Source: Commensalibacter communis
Lineage (GTDB): Bacteria; Pseudomonadota; Alphaproteobacteria; Acetobacterales; Acetobacteraceae
Direction: 5' to 3'
Assembly (NCBI RefSeq): GCF_947179015.1
Contig: NZ_CAMXCM010000001.1
Location: 124,001 to 188,000 of the forward strand
Length of the DNA: 64,000 bases
A program made the translations under genes and the position numbers. Positions 17,032-26,612 of this stretch are shown piece after piece. The notes below the pieces were generated by a model that saw only the letters and a list, made by a program, of their open reading frames with translations, searched no databases and was not told where the DNA came from. How positions within the stretch are numbered: position 1 is the stretch's first letter; each line of letters begins with the position of its first letter.

Positions 17032-17832
17032 TTAAGGAAGTAAGCAAAGCATTTGTCCATCTCTGAGGATATGATTGGCTTGGGTGGTAAAATCACCATT
17101 TTCATTGTGTAAAATCATACCTGGAGAGATCTGACTTCCCCCCGTAGATCCCATACGCCCTTGTAATAAAATGATTCGAGAAGAGCGATTCAGTTTTGGC
17201 CATAATGGAAATAAAACGATAGATCCTAGTTTATACTGATTCATGATCGCGCTGGCCTCAACATATAAAGAGGCAGAGAGAGCAAGGGTTAACGTGCCGC
17301 CTTGGCGTAATGGTCGGCTCAGTGCATAGATCCATTCTGCAAGACAATCTTTTGGGAGTCTTTTTGCCAAATCTTTTTGCAGATCAGGAGAAGGAAAGCT
17401 ATTATGGGCATGCCAAGGAGGATTGGCAAAGACATGATCGACGTGTTCTTGTCCTTTGGACAGAAAATCAAAAGGACGCTTTGGGAGTTTTGGAAGGCTT
17501 ACTTCAACAACCTTAAGGCGATTCATATGGTTAAGTTGAAAATTTTCATTTGCCAATGTAAGCATTTTTGGATTTTGTTCAAAACCAATGCCTGTAATAT
17601 TTGGAACACGATAGTTTAGGCACATTAATCCAGCCCCCGCGCCACAACCGCCTTCAATAATGGTTTGACCAGGTTTTGCTGGAATAGATGCCGCCATTAA
17701 AATGGGTTCAAGTGCCGTTCTATATCCTTCTTGATATTGTCGATAGAAAATCTTTCCTCCGAGAAGTGTTCCATCAGATGTTTTTTTTGATTTATGGTGT
17801 ATAAAAGAGGACGAAGATGATAGCGATTGCAT
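17032..17832 (-). CDS. TrmN6-like SAM-dependent methyltransferase
   Basis: A 266-residue class I methyltransferase. SAM motif I is IIEGGCGAGAGLMCLN (family form DxGCGTG), the acidic residue of motif II is in GIGFEQNP, and motif IV is ANPPWH, the NPPY-type signature of N6-adenine methylases. The N-terminal TLLGGKIFYRQYQEGYR also matches the COG4123 family, which methylates A37 of tRNA-Val in E. coli. The substrate here is inferred from family only. It is divergent from the polyprenyl synthase gene, as seen in other Acetobacteraceae and Rhodospirillales as far as I recall. Confidence 0.85.
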   Translation of the reverse strand: MQSLSSSSSFIHHKSKKTSDGTLLGGKIFYRQYQEGYRTALEPILMAASIPAKPGQTIIEGGCGAGAGLMCLNYRVPNITGIGFEQNPKMLTLANENFQLNHMNRLKVVEVSLPKLPKRPFDFLSKGQEHVDHVFANPPWHAHNSFPSPDLQKDLAKRLPKDCLAEWIYALSRPLRQGGTLTLALSASLYVEASAIMNQYKLGSIVLFPLWPKLNRSSRIILLQGRMGSTGGSQISPGMILHNENGDFTTQANHILRDGQMLCLLP

Positions 17833-18026
17833 AAATCATGAACCAAAAAGATGTTTCGACAAAATAAATTATATACTAACTTAATAATAAGTGAGGTGTT
17901 AAAGATAAAAATGTTCTATAGTCTTGTTTTTGGATTGAATAAGAATATTTAAAGTTTTACACATAGTTGGTTGGAATTGAAAGTAACAATTCTATAAAAA
18001 GATAGAAGAGTAAGAAGCCCATCTCA

Positions 18027-19031
18027 ATGGATAAAAAAGAACCCTTACAAAGATTATTAGATTACTTAGACGAAGATATGACGCTTTGTAATCGTGTCAT
18101 TATGGATAGAATGCAAAGCTCTGTAGAATTAGTTTCACAGTTAGCTGCGCATCTTATTGTTGCTGGGGGCAAGCGATTACGCCCTTTGTTAACGTTGGCT
18201 TCAGCTCGGTTATGTGGATATGAATACAGCCCTGATGATGTGATGCCTCGTCATGTCCGTTTGGCAACGTGTATTGAATTTTTGCATACGGCCACTTTAT
18301 TACATGATGATGTGGTGGATGAAAGCTTGTTGCGACGTGGGGCAGAAAGTGCCAATGTCGTATTTGGGAATGCAGCTTCTGTGTTAGGGGGGGATTTTTT
18401 ATTTTCCCGCGCTTTCCAGATTATGACAGAAGATGGATCATTGGAAGTCATGCGCATTATTTCCCAAGCTTCTGCGACGATCGCAGAAGGCGAATTGTTG
18501 CAAATGACGATACAAAATGATTTATCGACATCTATCGTTCGATATTATGAAGTCATCTATGGTAAAACTGCTGCTCTTTTTGCCGCTTCTTGTCGAGTTG
18601 GGGCAATTGTTGCTGAACGGTCTTTGAAAGAAGAAGAAGCATTAGAAGCTTACGGTCTCAATTTAGGAATGGCTTTTCAACTTGTGGATGATGCGTTGGA
18701 TTATTCAGCAAATCAAGAAGAGTTAGGTAAGACAGTTGGTGATGATTTCCGTGAGGGAAAAATTACTTATCCTATCTTGATTGCTTATCAACAAGCAGAT
18801 GCAGAAGAAAAGAAATTTTGGGAACGGGTTATTGAAGCTTGCGATCAAAACGAAGATGATTTGAAACATGCTCTGTTCTTAATTCATAAACATCAAGCTC
18901 TAGAGGCAACGTTGCAAGAGGCCATGAATTTTGCCAACAAGGCATGTGATGCTATTCGTTTTTTTCCTGAAGGAGAACTACACAGCTTATTTGAGGATAT
19001 TGCTCGATATACTGTTAATCGTCACTTTTAA
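18027..19031 (+). CDS. ispB: Polyprenyl diphosphate synthase (ubiquinone side chain)
   Basis: A 334-residue trans-prenyltransferase that extends FPP with IPP to the C40-C50 chain of ubiquinone. It shows GGKRLRP (47-53, IPP site), the first aspartate-rich motif DDVVDE (94-99) followed by LLRRG, the second motif QLVDDALDY (~218-226), and KTVGDDFREGKITYP. Length is normal for octa- or decaprenyl synthases; chain length cannot be read with certainty, and acetic acid bacteria often make Q9 or Q10. The stop overlaps the convergent murI stop by 4 bases. Confidence 0.93.
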   Translation: MDKKEPLQRLLDYLDEDMTLCNRVIMDRMQSSVELVSQLAAHLIVAGGKRLRPLLTLASARLCGYEYSPDDVMPRHVRLATCIEFLHTATLLHDDVVDESLLRRGAESANVVFGNAASVLGGDFLFSRAFQIMTEDGSLEVMRIISQASATIAEGELLQMTIQNDLSTSIVRYYEVIYGKTAALFAASCRVGAIVAERSLKEEEALEAYGLNLGMAFQLVDDALDYSANQEELGKTVGDDFREGKITYPILIAYQQADAEEKKFWERVIEACDQNEDDLKHALFLIHKHQALEATLQEAMNFANKACDAIRFFPEGELHSLFEDIARYTVNRHF

Positions 19032-19849
19032 GATTCGAAATGTGATAAGTCTGTATAACCCATTGTTAATATTTGTGTTAACAAAGCCTTATCTTCAGTG
19101 GGTAAGGCAGTATAATAAAAATTATTCTTTCGTGGAATGTTATTGTTAGGTAAATGATTGCTCTGCAACATGATGTCTAAAGCATGTTTTGCCACAGCAT
19201 TTGCAGGGTCTAGCCACTGAATATGACGAGGCGATAACGCTTGTAGATGAGGTAAGACAAAAGTGTAATGAGTGCATCCTAAACAAACAGTGTCGATTTG
19301 GTCTGCTGATGGCATCTGTAATAATGCATCAATTTCTTTTTGAATATCTTCTGAATTATATGCCTCTTGCCTAAAAACGCGTTCAGCAATTTGTGCCAAA
19401 GTCGGTGAGCCATATCCAATCAGTTGACAATCTGCTGCAAATTGTTCTTTTAAACTTGTAAGATAAGGTCTTCTCACGGTGGCACGCGTTGCTAATAGCC
19501 CAATATGCTTAGATTGACTGATCCTAGCAGCCCAACGAATGGGTGGAACGCAGCCGACGAAGGATGTATTTGGGTAATTTTCTCTCAGAGCCTGTAGGGC
19601 AATTGTACTGGCTGTATTGCAGGCAATAATTACCAGATCAGGCTCTAACCGATCAATTGCAATACCAATTAAATTAATAATTCTTTGAATTAAAAAATTA
19701 TCTTCTTGCTCGCCATAAGGGAAGATTAAATTATCTTCCAAATAATCGATCGATAAATTAAAAGAAGTGTTTTGAAGCTGCTGTTGGAGGCTTTGGACAA
19801 TACCAAGCCCCCCAATACCAGAATCAAATGCAAGGATATGATAGGTCAT
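19028..19849 (-). CDS. murI: Glutamate racemase
   Basis: A 273-residue cofactor-independent racemase that makes D-glutamate for peptidoglycan. Substrate residues D9/S10 are in AFDSGIGGL. The catalytic pair is C77 (IIACNTAS) and C192 (CLGCTHYT, where most homologues have THYP). The stretch FPYGE is also conserved. It lies 22 bases downstream of pyrE on the same strand, so the two are probably cotranscribed. Length is normal. Confidence 0.94.
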   Translation of the reverse strand: MTYHILAFDSGIGGLGIVQSLQQQLQNTSFNLSIDYLEDNLIFPYGEQEDNFLIQRIINLIGIAIDRLEPDLVIIACNTASTIALQALRENYPNTSFVGCVPPIRWAARISQSKHIGLLATRATVRRPYLTSLKEQFAADCQLIGYGSPTLAQIAERVFRQEAYNSEDIQKEIDALLQMPSADQIDTVCLGCTHYTFVLPHLQALSPRHIQWLDPANAVAKHALDIMLQSNHLPNNNIPRKNNFYYTALPTEDKALLTQILTMGYTDLSHFES

Positions 19850-19871
19850 TTGTATGACAAAGATTTATGAA

Positions 19872-20633
19872 CTATAAACGTGCTTTTTTATAAGCTAATG
19901 CTTCTTGTTCATTGCTGACACCACCATGTTTGGCAGACCAAGCACAAGGATCTTCTAAGAAGCGTCTGATTTCAGAAGTGTCGCCATTTGAAAAATATGG
20001 ATATTCAGAGCTTACTTCTAAAATATCCCACCATGTGCAAAGTGAATGAAGCGTAATACCCATTTCACTTAACGTTTGATAGGCACTGGTAAATACGCCA
20101 TAAAAAAAGACAACGAAGGCATGGTCTACGATTGCACCTGCATCGCGTAATGCTTTGGCAAAACCAATTTTAGACATACCATCTGTGGTTAAATCTTCAA
20201 CTAACAAAGTGCGCATATTTTCTGGAACGTCGCCTTCGATTTGTGCATTACGTCCAAATCCTTTTGGTTTTTTTCGCACATATGCCATCGGTGTCATCAT
20301 GCGATCTGCAAACCATGCAGCAAAAGGAATCCCCGCCGTTTCACCACCAACCACAGCATCAAAAGATTCGTATCCGACATGGCGACAAATTTTCTCTACA
20401 CCTAATTCAATAATTTTTGCTCTGGCTCTGGGAAAGAAAATAATCTTGCGGCAATCAATATAAACAGGAGACTTCCAACCTGCAGTCAGAAGATAAGGAT
20501 CATTTGGGCGATAATTAACAGCTTTGATTTCTAGTAATAATCTTGCTGTAATTAATGCAGCATCACGATCCCACTCGGTCATACGAGGAGAACGAGGTTG
20601 TTTTCTGGTAGAAGCAGTTGTTGTTTGAGACAT
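19872..20633 (-). CDS. pyrE: Orotate phosphoribosyltransferase
   Basis: A 253-residue enzyme of de novo pyrimidine synthesis that joins orotate to PRPP. The PRPP-binding motif is LLVEDLTTDGMS (143-154), and the catalytic-loop lysine-rich stretch is YVRKKPKGFGR (118-128). The N-terminus is longer than in E. coli (213 residues), with a Thr/Arg-rich tail, as in several alphaproteobacterial forms. It is followed on the same strand by murI after 22 bases. Confidence 0.92.
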   Translation of the reverse strand: MSQTTTASTRKQPRSPRMTEWDRDAALITARLLLEIKAVNYRPNDPYLLTAGWKSPVYIDCRKIIFFPRARAKIIELGVEKICRHVGYESFDAVVGGETAGIPFAAWFADRMMTPMAYVRKKPKGFGRNAQIEGDVPENMRTLLVEDLTTDGMSKIGFAKALRDAGAIVDHAFVVFFYGVFTSAYQTLSEMGITLHSLCTWWDILEVSSEYPYFSNGDTSEIRRFLEDPCAWSAKHGGVSNEQEALAYKKARL

Positions 20634-20832
20634 AATAAGTTCGTGTCCTGTTTTAAAATCTTACTTGTGATGTTCAATCTTATATATATGGTTTTTTATA
20701 AAAAATCAGTAAATATCGTGTTAAAAATGTCAAAAGTCCCAAGAAATCATCAACAGTTTATTATAAAGTGACTTTACTTAGATGGTATTGCTTCTTATTC
20801 TTAACTTTTTGTTAATAAATTGGGAATCGCTG

Positions 20833-21096
20833 ATGACTATTCTGGCAAATAATATACAACGTCGATGTGAACGCTCTGTTATTACAGCTTATCAAGAGTT
20901 AAAATCAGCAGGGGTGGATGAGGTTCAAGTGTTCAAGAGCTGCACAAATTTGTATAGAATCTATCATCCCGAATCGTCTATTACAGAAGCGCGTTTGTTG
21001 GTTTCTGAATGGATCGATCATTATTTTTATAATGTATCAGACGGTGGAACTCGTGGATGTAATTGTGCCGAAGCTTCAGGAAATTTAAAACACTAA
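20833..21096 (+). CDS. Conserved alphaproteobacterial hypothetical protein
   Basis: An ~87-residue protein with a helical N-terminus (RRCERSVITAYQELKSAG), a core YRIYHPESS-TEAR, an EWIDHYF helix and a Cys-containing tail (GCNCAEASG). The pattern of an R-rich helix followed by YRxxHPE is one I associate with small uncharacterised acetobacterial proteins. The frame opens at 20782, but that extension encodes a hydrophobic stretch (LLLILNFLLINW) that the family lacks, so I prefer 20833. If 20782 were used, it would be membrane-anchored. It is convergent with gltA. Confidence 0.65.
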   Translation: MTILANNIQRRCERSVITAYQELKSAGVDEVQVFKSCTNLYRIYHPESSITEARLLVSEWIDHYFYNVSDGGTRGCNCAEASGNLKH

Positions 21097-21123
21097 ATTT
21101 CCTGAATATTATTTTAGTTTGAA

Positions 21124-22446
21124 TTATTTTGAGTTTTTAAGATCGCGTTCTGTTGGGCCAGTATATAGCTGGCGAGGGCGGTAGATTCTGCGTAAAGGAT
21201 CGTTAAACGCTTCTTTCCATTGGCTGACCCAGCCGACTGTACGAGCAACCGCAAATAGTGCAGTAAACATCGTTTCTGGAATGCCCATTGCTTTGAAAAT
21301 AATGCCAGAATAAAAATCCACGTTTGGATATAATTTACGTTTTACAAAATATTCATCTTGTAGAGCGTATTTTTCTAATTCCATTGCAAGCTCTAATAAT
21401 GGATCATCGGTTCCTAATTCGCGAAGTACTTCATCACACGTTTTTTTCATGATTTGTGCTCGTGGATCGAAGTTTTTATAGACACGATGTCCAAAGCCCA
21501 TTAAGCGCACATCACTGTTTTTATCTTTGACTTGGGCGATGTAATCAGGAATATTTTCTTTCGTGCCAATGGTATGAAGCATTTTTAGAACAGCTTCGTT
21601 GGCACCACCATGAGCAGGTCCCCACAAAGCCGCAATACCCGCGGCAATACATGCAAAAGGATGAGCCCCCGTAGAACCTGTAAGTCTTACGGTAGAAGTC
21701 GATGCATTTTGTTCGTGATCGGCATGTAAAATCAGAATAAGATCTAATGCTCGACTAAGAATAGGATTAACTTTGTAAGGAGCATCTGGACGAGCAAAAA
21801 GCATATTTAGGAAGTTTTCTGAATATGAGTAATCTGCTCTGGGGTAAACAAAGGGTTCACCACGAGAATATTTGTAAGCCCATGCAGCGATTGTCGGAAT
21901 TTTGGCAATGAGGTGAACAGCCGCAATATCACGACTTTCTTCATTTGATGTATCTGTACCTTCTGGATAGAAAGCAGACAAACCAGCAACCGTTCCGCAA
22001 AGGATGGACATTGGGTGGGCATCACGACGAAATCCATTGAAGAAGTTACGGATTTGTTCATGTAGTAACGATTTTTCTTCTAGGCGATTGACGAATTCGT
22101 TATATTCATGACGCGTAGGTAAATTTCCATATAAAAGTAAGTAAGCTACTTCTGGAAAACTTGATTTTTCAGCGAGTTGTGTAATAGGGTAACCTCTGTA
22201 AAGTAGAGTACCTTTCTCTCCATCAATGTAAGTGATTTTACTTTCGCAAGACGCTGTTGTTCCAAGGCCTGGATCGAATGTAAATAAATTGAGGTCTTTT
22301 TGTAGGTTGCGTATATCAATAACATTATTGCCGTTAGTCCCCGATAAAACGGGCAATACTGAGCTTTGCCCTTTATAAGTAATGGTTACAGAACCTTCAT
22401 CTTGGGGTGGGCTAAAAGATGGAGCGGTTGGCGTGGTTTGAGTCAT
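21124..22446 (-). CDS. gltA: Citrate synthase, type II (AarA)
   Basis: A 440-residue enzyme condensing oxaloacetate and acetyl-CoA to citrate. The catalytic histidines lie in GPAHGGANE and [14 protein letters not shown], and the catalytic Asp in NVDFYSG. The N-terminal domain [20 protein letters not shown] and the CoA-binding [14 protein letters not shown] are typical of hexameric, NADH-type Gram-negative enzymes. In acetic acid bacteria this gene is aarA, needed with aarC for acetate resistance; aarC lies 1.8 kb away on the other strand. The gene stands alone, with its own promoter region. Confidence 0.96.
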   Translation of the reverse strand: MTQTTPTAPSFSPPQDEGSVTITYKGQSSVLPVLSGTNGNNVIDIRNLQKDLNLFTFDPGLGTTASCESKITYIDGEKGTLLYRGYPITQLAEKSSFPEVAYLLLYGNLPTRHEYNEFVNRLEEKSLLHEQIRNFFNGFRRDAHPMSILCGTVAGLSAFYPEGTDTSNEESRDIAAVHLIAKIPTIAAWAYKYSRGEPFVYPRADYSYSENFLNMLFARPDAPYKVNPILSRALDLILILHADHEQNASTSTVRLTGSTGAHPFACIAAGIAALWGPAHGGANEAVLKMLHTIGTKENIPDYIAQVKDKNSDVRLMGFGHRVYKNFDPRAQIMKKTCDEVLRELGTDDPLLELAMELEKYALQDEYFVKRKLYPNVDFYSGIIFKAMGIPETMFTALFAVARTVGWVSQWKEAFNDPLRRIYRPRQLYTGPTERDLKNSK

Positions 22447-22553
22447 ACACTTACTCCTAAGTAAAATATTAAAGTTATTAAGACTGATTTATTAAAAATA
22501 TTATAACAAAAAATGAAACATATCTTGTCACGTCTATGCGAGGCGTGCAAGTT

Positions 22554-23066
22554 TTATGGATGATAAGAGGACAACAATCCTTGATGCCAGTTAATTTCAG
22601 ACCAATTTTCACAATAGAAATGAATTTCTACAAGCGCACATTTAGGAAGGGATCTAGATAGAGAATCTTGCAGCACGCTTTGATGTAACGGATTAATAGA
22701 AAGTAAATCATAAGCAAATTGATGTAGTCCAGGATTGTGCCCGATGATTAGTGCTGATTTCCCATGGGTGATTTGTTGTGTACAAGCTAATAAAATTTCA
22801 GGATCACAAAGATACAGATTATTATCAGTAATAATCTGTGATTTATCGATATTTATATCTAAGTAGCTTAGTGTTTCAGCGGTTCGTTTGGCAGCACTAC
22901 ATAAGATCGTATCGATAAGAGGAGTTTTATTTTTGAGTAGCGTTCCTTTTTCAATCGCTTGTTGCTGTCCTTTTTTGGTCAAAGGGCGATCAAAGTCAGT
23001 ATTAGCGTGATCGCTTGCTTTAGCATGTCTTAGGATAAAAAGAGTTAAATAAGAGGATGTAGGCAT
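22554..23066 (-). CDS. SixA-like histidine phosphatase family protein
   Basis: A 170-residue phosphoglycerate-mutase-like protein. The phosphohistidine loop is ILRHAKAS (R13, H14) and the second histidine is H110 in IIGHNPGLH. Short size and the RHAKA form match SixA, which in E. coli dephosphorylates a phosphohistidine on a signalling or PTS protein. Its start overlaps the chorismate mutase stop by one base (TAATG), so translation is coupled. Its nearness to gltA and aarC recalls the acetobacterial aar cluster, but I cannot confirm that it corresponds to a named aar gene. Confidence 0.86.
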   Translation of the reverse strand: MPTSSYLTLFILRHAKASDHANTDFDRPLTKKGQQQAIEKGTLLKNKTPLIDTILCSAAKRTAETLSYLDINIDKSQIITDNNLYLCDPEILLACTQQITHGKSALIIGHNPGLHQFAYDLLSINPLHQSVLQDSLSRSLPKCALVEIHFYCENWSEINWHQGLLSSYHP

Positions 23067-23380
23067 TATTTACTATCTTTTTGTTCGGCAATGGCTTTGT
23101 GATGTTGAATCACTTCTTTAATAATAAAATTTAAAAATTTCTCAGCAAAGTCAGGATTTAACCGTGCGGATTGCGCCATCTCACGTAAACGCGCAATTTG
23201 TCTTGCCTCTCTTTGCGCGTCTGCAGGGGGAAGGTTATGAGTTGCTTTGAGTTCTCCAACTGTTTGAGTCAAACGAAAACGTTCTGCTAGGATATGAATT
23301 AAAGCATTATCAATATTATCAATACTAAGACGAAGATTTTGTAATTGTTCTAAAGCATCTGCAGAAGAAGGAGAGCTCAT
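23066..23380 (-). CDS. Chorismate mutase (AroQ class)
   Basis: A 104-residue all-helical protein converting chorismate to prephenate for Phe and Tyr synthesis. It shows LRLSIDNIDNALIHILAERF (16-35), the arginine and lysine in ERFRLTQTVGELKATHNLP, and an ARQIARLREMA helix, matching the AroQ monofunctional family. It has no prephenate dehydratase or signal peptide. It sits between a metallophosphatase gene (35 bases upstream) and the coupled SixA-like gene. Together these look like a three-gene operon. Confidence 0.88.
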   Translation of the reverse strand: MSSPSSADALEQLQNLRLSIDNIDNALIHILAERFRLTQTVGELKATHNLPPADAQREARQIARLREMAQSARLNPDFAEKFLNFIIKEVIQHHKAIAEQKDSK

Positions 23381-23415
23381 TATATATGATCCTTTTTAAA
23401 TAAAAATAATGATAT

Positions 23416-24111
23416 TTATAAAGTAATATCAACCCATGATAAATGCCCGCCTTTGCTGGCGCCTGTATCCATAAATATTGCTGTGCCACCAGCATATCCT
23501 TTGCGTACCCAAGGTCTACCATCGGTTGAACGGCAATCATGACCACAATATAAAGTATATCCTTCGGGAATATGATTAACCCATTTTAATTTGCGTACAG
23601 GATATCCACTTTTATAAAGTTTATTGCTGGTTTCCCCGTACAAAGCTCTAGATAAAAGAGGATTAATCTGTGCCAATGGGTTTAGAGGTGGTTGTTCTGT
23701 AAGCATTCTTGTGTGAAAGCCTGCGTGAACGAAAATAAGTTTTTTAAGAACAATCCAAGCTGGAGCCTGTTCTAAGGCGTGGATAATTTTTTCGGGTAGC
23801 TCTTTATCATGATGGCTGTTAATTTGTTCAATTGTCTCATTCAAGGCATTATCTATACGAGGTTTATGCCCTTTAAGAACGAGCCCTAGTTTGCGATCAT
23901 GATTTCCAATAAGAAATAATCCTCTTTTTTCTTCGATGACTTTTAACATCAAAGCCATGACTTTGCCGCTTTCTGCGCCGTAATCAACCAAATCGCCTAA
24001 TTGTATAATAAAATGGTTTGTATGTACGGCGTGCTTAAAGGCGTGCCAATCACCGTGCACGTCTCCAATAATACGCAAAGATTTAGGGTTCGATGAAAAC
24101 AAACTAGACAT
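23416..24111 (-). CDS. Calcineurin-like metallophosphoesterase
   Basis: A 231-residue phosphatase with all signature blocks: GDVHGD (17-22), GDLVDYG, GNHD, and late histidines in IFVHAGFH and LYCGHDC. The order and spacing match the ApaH/PrpE-type serine/threonine and Ap4A phosphatases. The substrate is unknown. It is first in a probable operon with chorismate mutase and the SixA-like phosphatase, so two phosphatases flank an aromatic amino acid gene. It is divergent from aarC. Confidence 0.88.
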   Translation of the reverse strand: MSSLFSSNPKSLRIIGDVHGDWHAFKHAVHTNHFIIQLGDLVDYGAESGKVMALMLKVIEEKRGLFLIGNHDRKLGLVLKGHKPRIDNALNETIEQINSHHDKELPEKIIHALEQAPAWIVLKKLIFVHAGFHTRMLTEQPPLNPLAQINPLLSRALYGETSNKLYKSGYPVRKLKWVNHIPEGYTLYCGHDCRSTDGRPWVRKGYAGGTAIFMDTGASKGGHLSWVDITL

Positions 24112-24279
24112 AAGAAAGTATTTTAAACATAAAGTACAAAATTTGCATCATATATTTCATAAAAGGAATCTCTAGAATATGCGCTCACGGTGTTTTGTGC
24201 TGCGTATGTACAGTTTTTTATCTCTTTTTGAGGGCAAAGCGGGTTATATTGTTTCAATTACAATTAATAAGAGGGCATT

Positions 24280-25794
24280 ATGAATCAAGATAAGCGTATT
24301 CATCATACTGGATTACAACGTAAGATATGTAGTGCAGAGGATGCTGCACAATGGATTAAGCATGGTGATTTAGTGGGGGTTAGTGGTTTTACAGGCTCAG
24401 GTTATCCTAAGGCTGTTCCAGGTGCTTTGGCTCAGCGCATAAAAGAATCTCATAATAAAGGTGAAGAGTTCAAAATTAAAGTGCTGACGGGTGCTTCAAC
24501 TGGTCCTCAAATGGATGGTGTTCTTGCAGAAGTCAATGGTGTTTCTTATCGGTCATCTTTTAATACAGACCCAAAAATGCGTGAGCGTATTAACAATGGT
24601 GATACAACCTATTTTGATATGCATTTGGGTCAGGTTGCTCCTTTTTATCGTAGCGGTGCAATCGGTGATATGGATGTTGCAATTATTGAATTGTCAAGTG
24701 TTCGTGCAGATGGCACATTGATTGCTTCGTCGGCAGTTGGGAATAACCAGCTCTGGTTAAATAGTGCTAAAAAAGTTATTTTAGAAGTTAATTCATGGCA
24801 ACCCGAAGAACTAGACGGAATGCACGACATTTGGGAAGTTTCCACCAATTATCCGCAGGATATTATCCCTATTCGTACTCCATCAGATCGTATTGGTGTT
24901 GATTATATGACGGTTGATCTTGAGAAGGTGGTTGCTATTGTAGAAACCGATACGTCTGATCGTAATACTCCGTTTAGCCCACCTGATGATAATGCGCGTA
25001 TGATTGCAGGTCATTTGATGGAATTCTTAAAAGATGAAAAAAAGAAAGGTCGAATTCCAGAAAAATTCTTACCATTACAATCAGGGGTTGGAAATGTTGC
25101 CAATGCTGTGATGGAAGCGTTAAGTCAAGGAGATTTTGAAAATCTGACAGCCTATACCGAGGTGATCCAAGATGGGATGTTAGCAATGTTGGAAAGTGGA
25201 AAAATGAGTGTTGCTTCAGCGACTTCATTTTCACTTAGCCCTGAGAAAGTACAGTATTTTAATGATAATATCAGTAAGTTCCGCGATAAAATTATTCTGA
25301 GACCTCAAGAAATTAGTAATCATCCTGAAGTCATACGCCGTCTTGGGTGTATTGCGATGAATGCTGCTATTGAAATTGATATTTTTGGTAATGTTAATTC
25401 AACCCATATTATGGGTACGCGCATGATGAATGGGATTGGTGGGTCTGGTGATTTCGCACGAAACTCTAAACTTACAATTTTTATGACACCATCTTTGGCT
25501 AAAAATGGTGCAATTTCTGCAATTGTTCCGATGGTTTCTAGAGTAGATCATGCCTCTATGGATATTCATGCCGTAGTGACAGAATATGGATTGGCTGATC
25601 TGCGAGGGCTTGCTCCGAAACAACGTGCAGAATTATTAATTGAAAAATGTGCACATCCAAACTTTAGACCTTTATTAAGAGAATATTTCAAAAAAGGTTT
25701 AGATAATGGTTCGATGTATACACCGCATTATTTAAAAGAAGCTCTTTCTTGGCATGAGCGTTTTGTTGCTACGGGTAGCATGCTGCCGAAGTAA
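24280..25794 (+). CDS. aarC: Succinyl-CoA:acetate CoA-transferase (AarC)
   Basis: A 504-residue class I CoA-transferase that replaces succinyl-CoA synthetase in the acetic acid bacterial citric acid cycle, moving CoA from succinyl-CoA to acetate and so detoxifying acetate. The glutamate that forms the CoA thioester is in TAYTEVIQDG and counts to E294, the number known for Acetobacter AarC. SGFTGSGYPKAVP near the N-terminus and GVGNVANAV are further family blocks. An AAGAGGGC ribosome site precedes the ATG. It works with the gltA product nearby. Confidence 0.96.
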   Translation: MNQDKRIHHTGLQRKICSAEDAAQWIKHGDLVGVSGFTGSGYPKAVPGALAQRIKESHNKGEEFKIKVLTGASTGPQMDGVLAEVNGVSYRSSFNTDPKMRERINNGDTTYFDMHLGQVAPFYRSGAIGDMDVAIIELSSVRADGTLIASSAVGNNQLWLNSAKKVILEVNSWQPEELDGMHDIWEVSTNYPQDIIPIRTPSDRIGVDYMTVDLEKVVAIVETDTSDRNTPFSPPDDNARMIAGHLMEFLKDEKKKGRIPEKFLPLQSGVGNVANAVMEALSQGDFENLTAYTEVIQDGMLAMLESGKMSVASATSFSLSPEKVQYFNDNISKFRDKIILRPQEISNHPEVIRRLGCIAMNAAIEIDIFGNVNSTHIMGTRMMNGIGGSGDFARNSKLTIFMTPSLAKNGAISAIVPMVSRVDHASMDIHAVVTEYGLADLRGLAPKQRAELLIEKCAHPNFRPLLREYFKKGLDNGSMYTPHYLKEALSWHERFVATGSMLPK

Positions 25795-25879
25795 ATTTAA
25801 ATCTTTTAACTCCGTCTGTTGATATTATTGTAGTGATTGACCAGAATGTTCAAAACGGACGGGTTTAGATGTTAGAGCT

Positions 25880-25910
25880 TGCAAGGTTACGTATAATAAC
25901 CTTGCAGTTT
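25880..25910. terminator. Hairpin between aarC and a convergent lipoprotein gene
   Basis: A perfect 10-base stem (25880-25889 with 25897-25906) has a 7-base loop and is followed by only GTTTAAAA. A second, weaker pairing (25813-25821 with 25854-25862) lies just upstream. Both are plausibly transcription stops for aarC; the weak T-tract lowers confidence. Confidence 0.6.
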
Positions 25911-25917
25911 AAAATTA

Positions 25918-26535
25918 TCAGTAACTCTTATACTGTACAGGTCTGAAATGATCACGATTATACGCAAGTTGTTCTGGTGATAATTGAAAACCAATAAACA
26001 GCTCATATCCATCTGGTTGTCTATCGGCTGTTGCTGGGATTTTGAGTAATATTTTATCAGATTTTAAAGTAACTTGATCGATGTTATCTGGAAATTGTAC
26101 ATTTGCAACAAATTGCTGTTTATCTATAATCTCGCCGTTTTTAATCATCGTAATAAAGTATGGAATTTGATAGCGACGTTCTTGTGCTGCAGGACCACGT
26201 TTGACTTGAATGACGACATTCATCGTTGTATCGATTTTATCGGTATACGCTTTTTTTCGTTTTTTCTTTTCTTTATTATCTTCGTTTTTAGGATCGTCTA
26301 TACAATTTCCTTCGGCTCCTAAGATACTTGCTTTGGTTACCAGATGAGCAAGATCATTTGTATTATTTGAAAATTGATAGGCATCAGAGGCAGAGGAAAG
26401 AACCGTCACCTTGGGACAAGCAGGTGGGAAATCATATGTTTCTTTTGCATTACATCCTAAGAGGAAAAGGCTGGCACTTATTGGAACAAACAAAGTGTTT
26501 AATACTGGTTTTTGAAGAATGTTTAAAAGAATCAT
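25918..26535 (-). CDS. Hypothetical lipoprotein
   Basis: A 205-residue exported protein. The hydrophobic segment ends at the lipobox FLLGC (Cys ~28). The mature part starts with a short linker and PPACPKVTVLSSASDAYQF, then a strand-rich domain with a highly charged insert, KKKRKKAY (~91-98), and ends in PDGYELFIGFQLSPEQL. The CPxVxVL start and the LVTKASILGAEGNC block fit an uncharacterised lipoprotein family common in alphaproteobacteria. No function is known. It is convergent with aarC and divergent from ispH. Confidence 0.78.
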   Translation of the reverse strand: MILLNILQKPVLNTLFVPISASLFLLGCNAKETYDFPPACPKVTVLSSASDAYQFSNNTNDLAHLVTKASILGAEGNCIDDPKNEDNKEKKKRKKAYTDKIDTTMNVVIQVKRGPAAQERRYQIPYFITMIKNGEIIDKQQFVANVQFPDNIDQVTLKSDKILLKIPATADRQPDGYELFIGFQLSPEQLAYNRDHFRPVQYKSY

Positions 26536-26612
26536 ATTTTTACTGCCATGATAGTATATTGATTAAGAACAACGATGTTTGCATAACATAAAGCAAAATG
26601 ATTAAATGTGGA

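Noticed and set aside
20155-20463. A 102-codon frame antisense to pyrE
   Set aside because: It covers the PRPP-binding region of pyrE, whose motifs are intact; no independent evidence.
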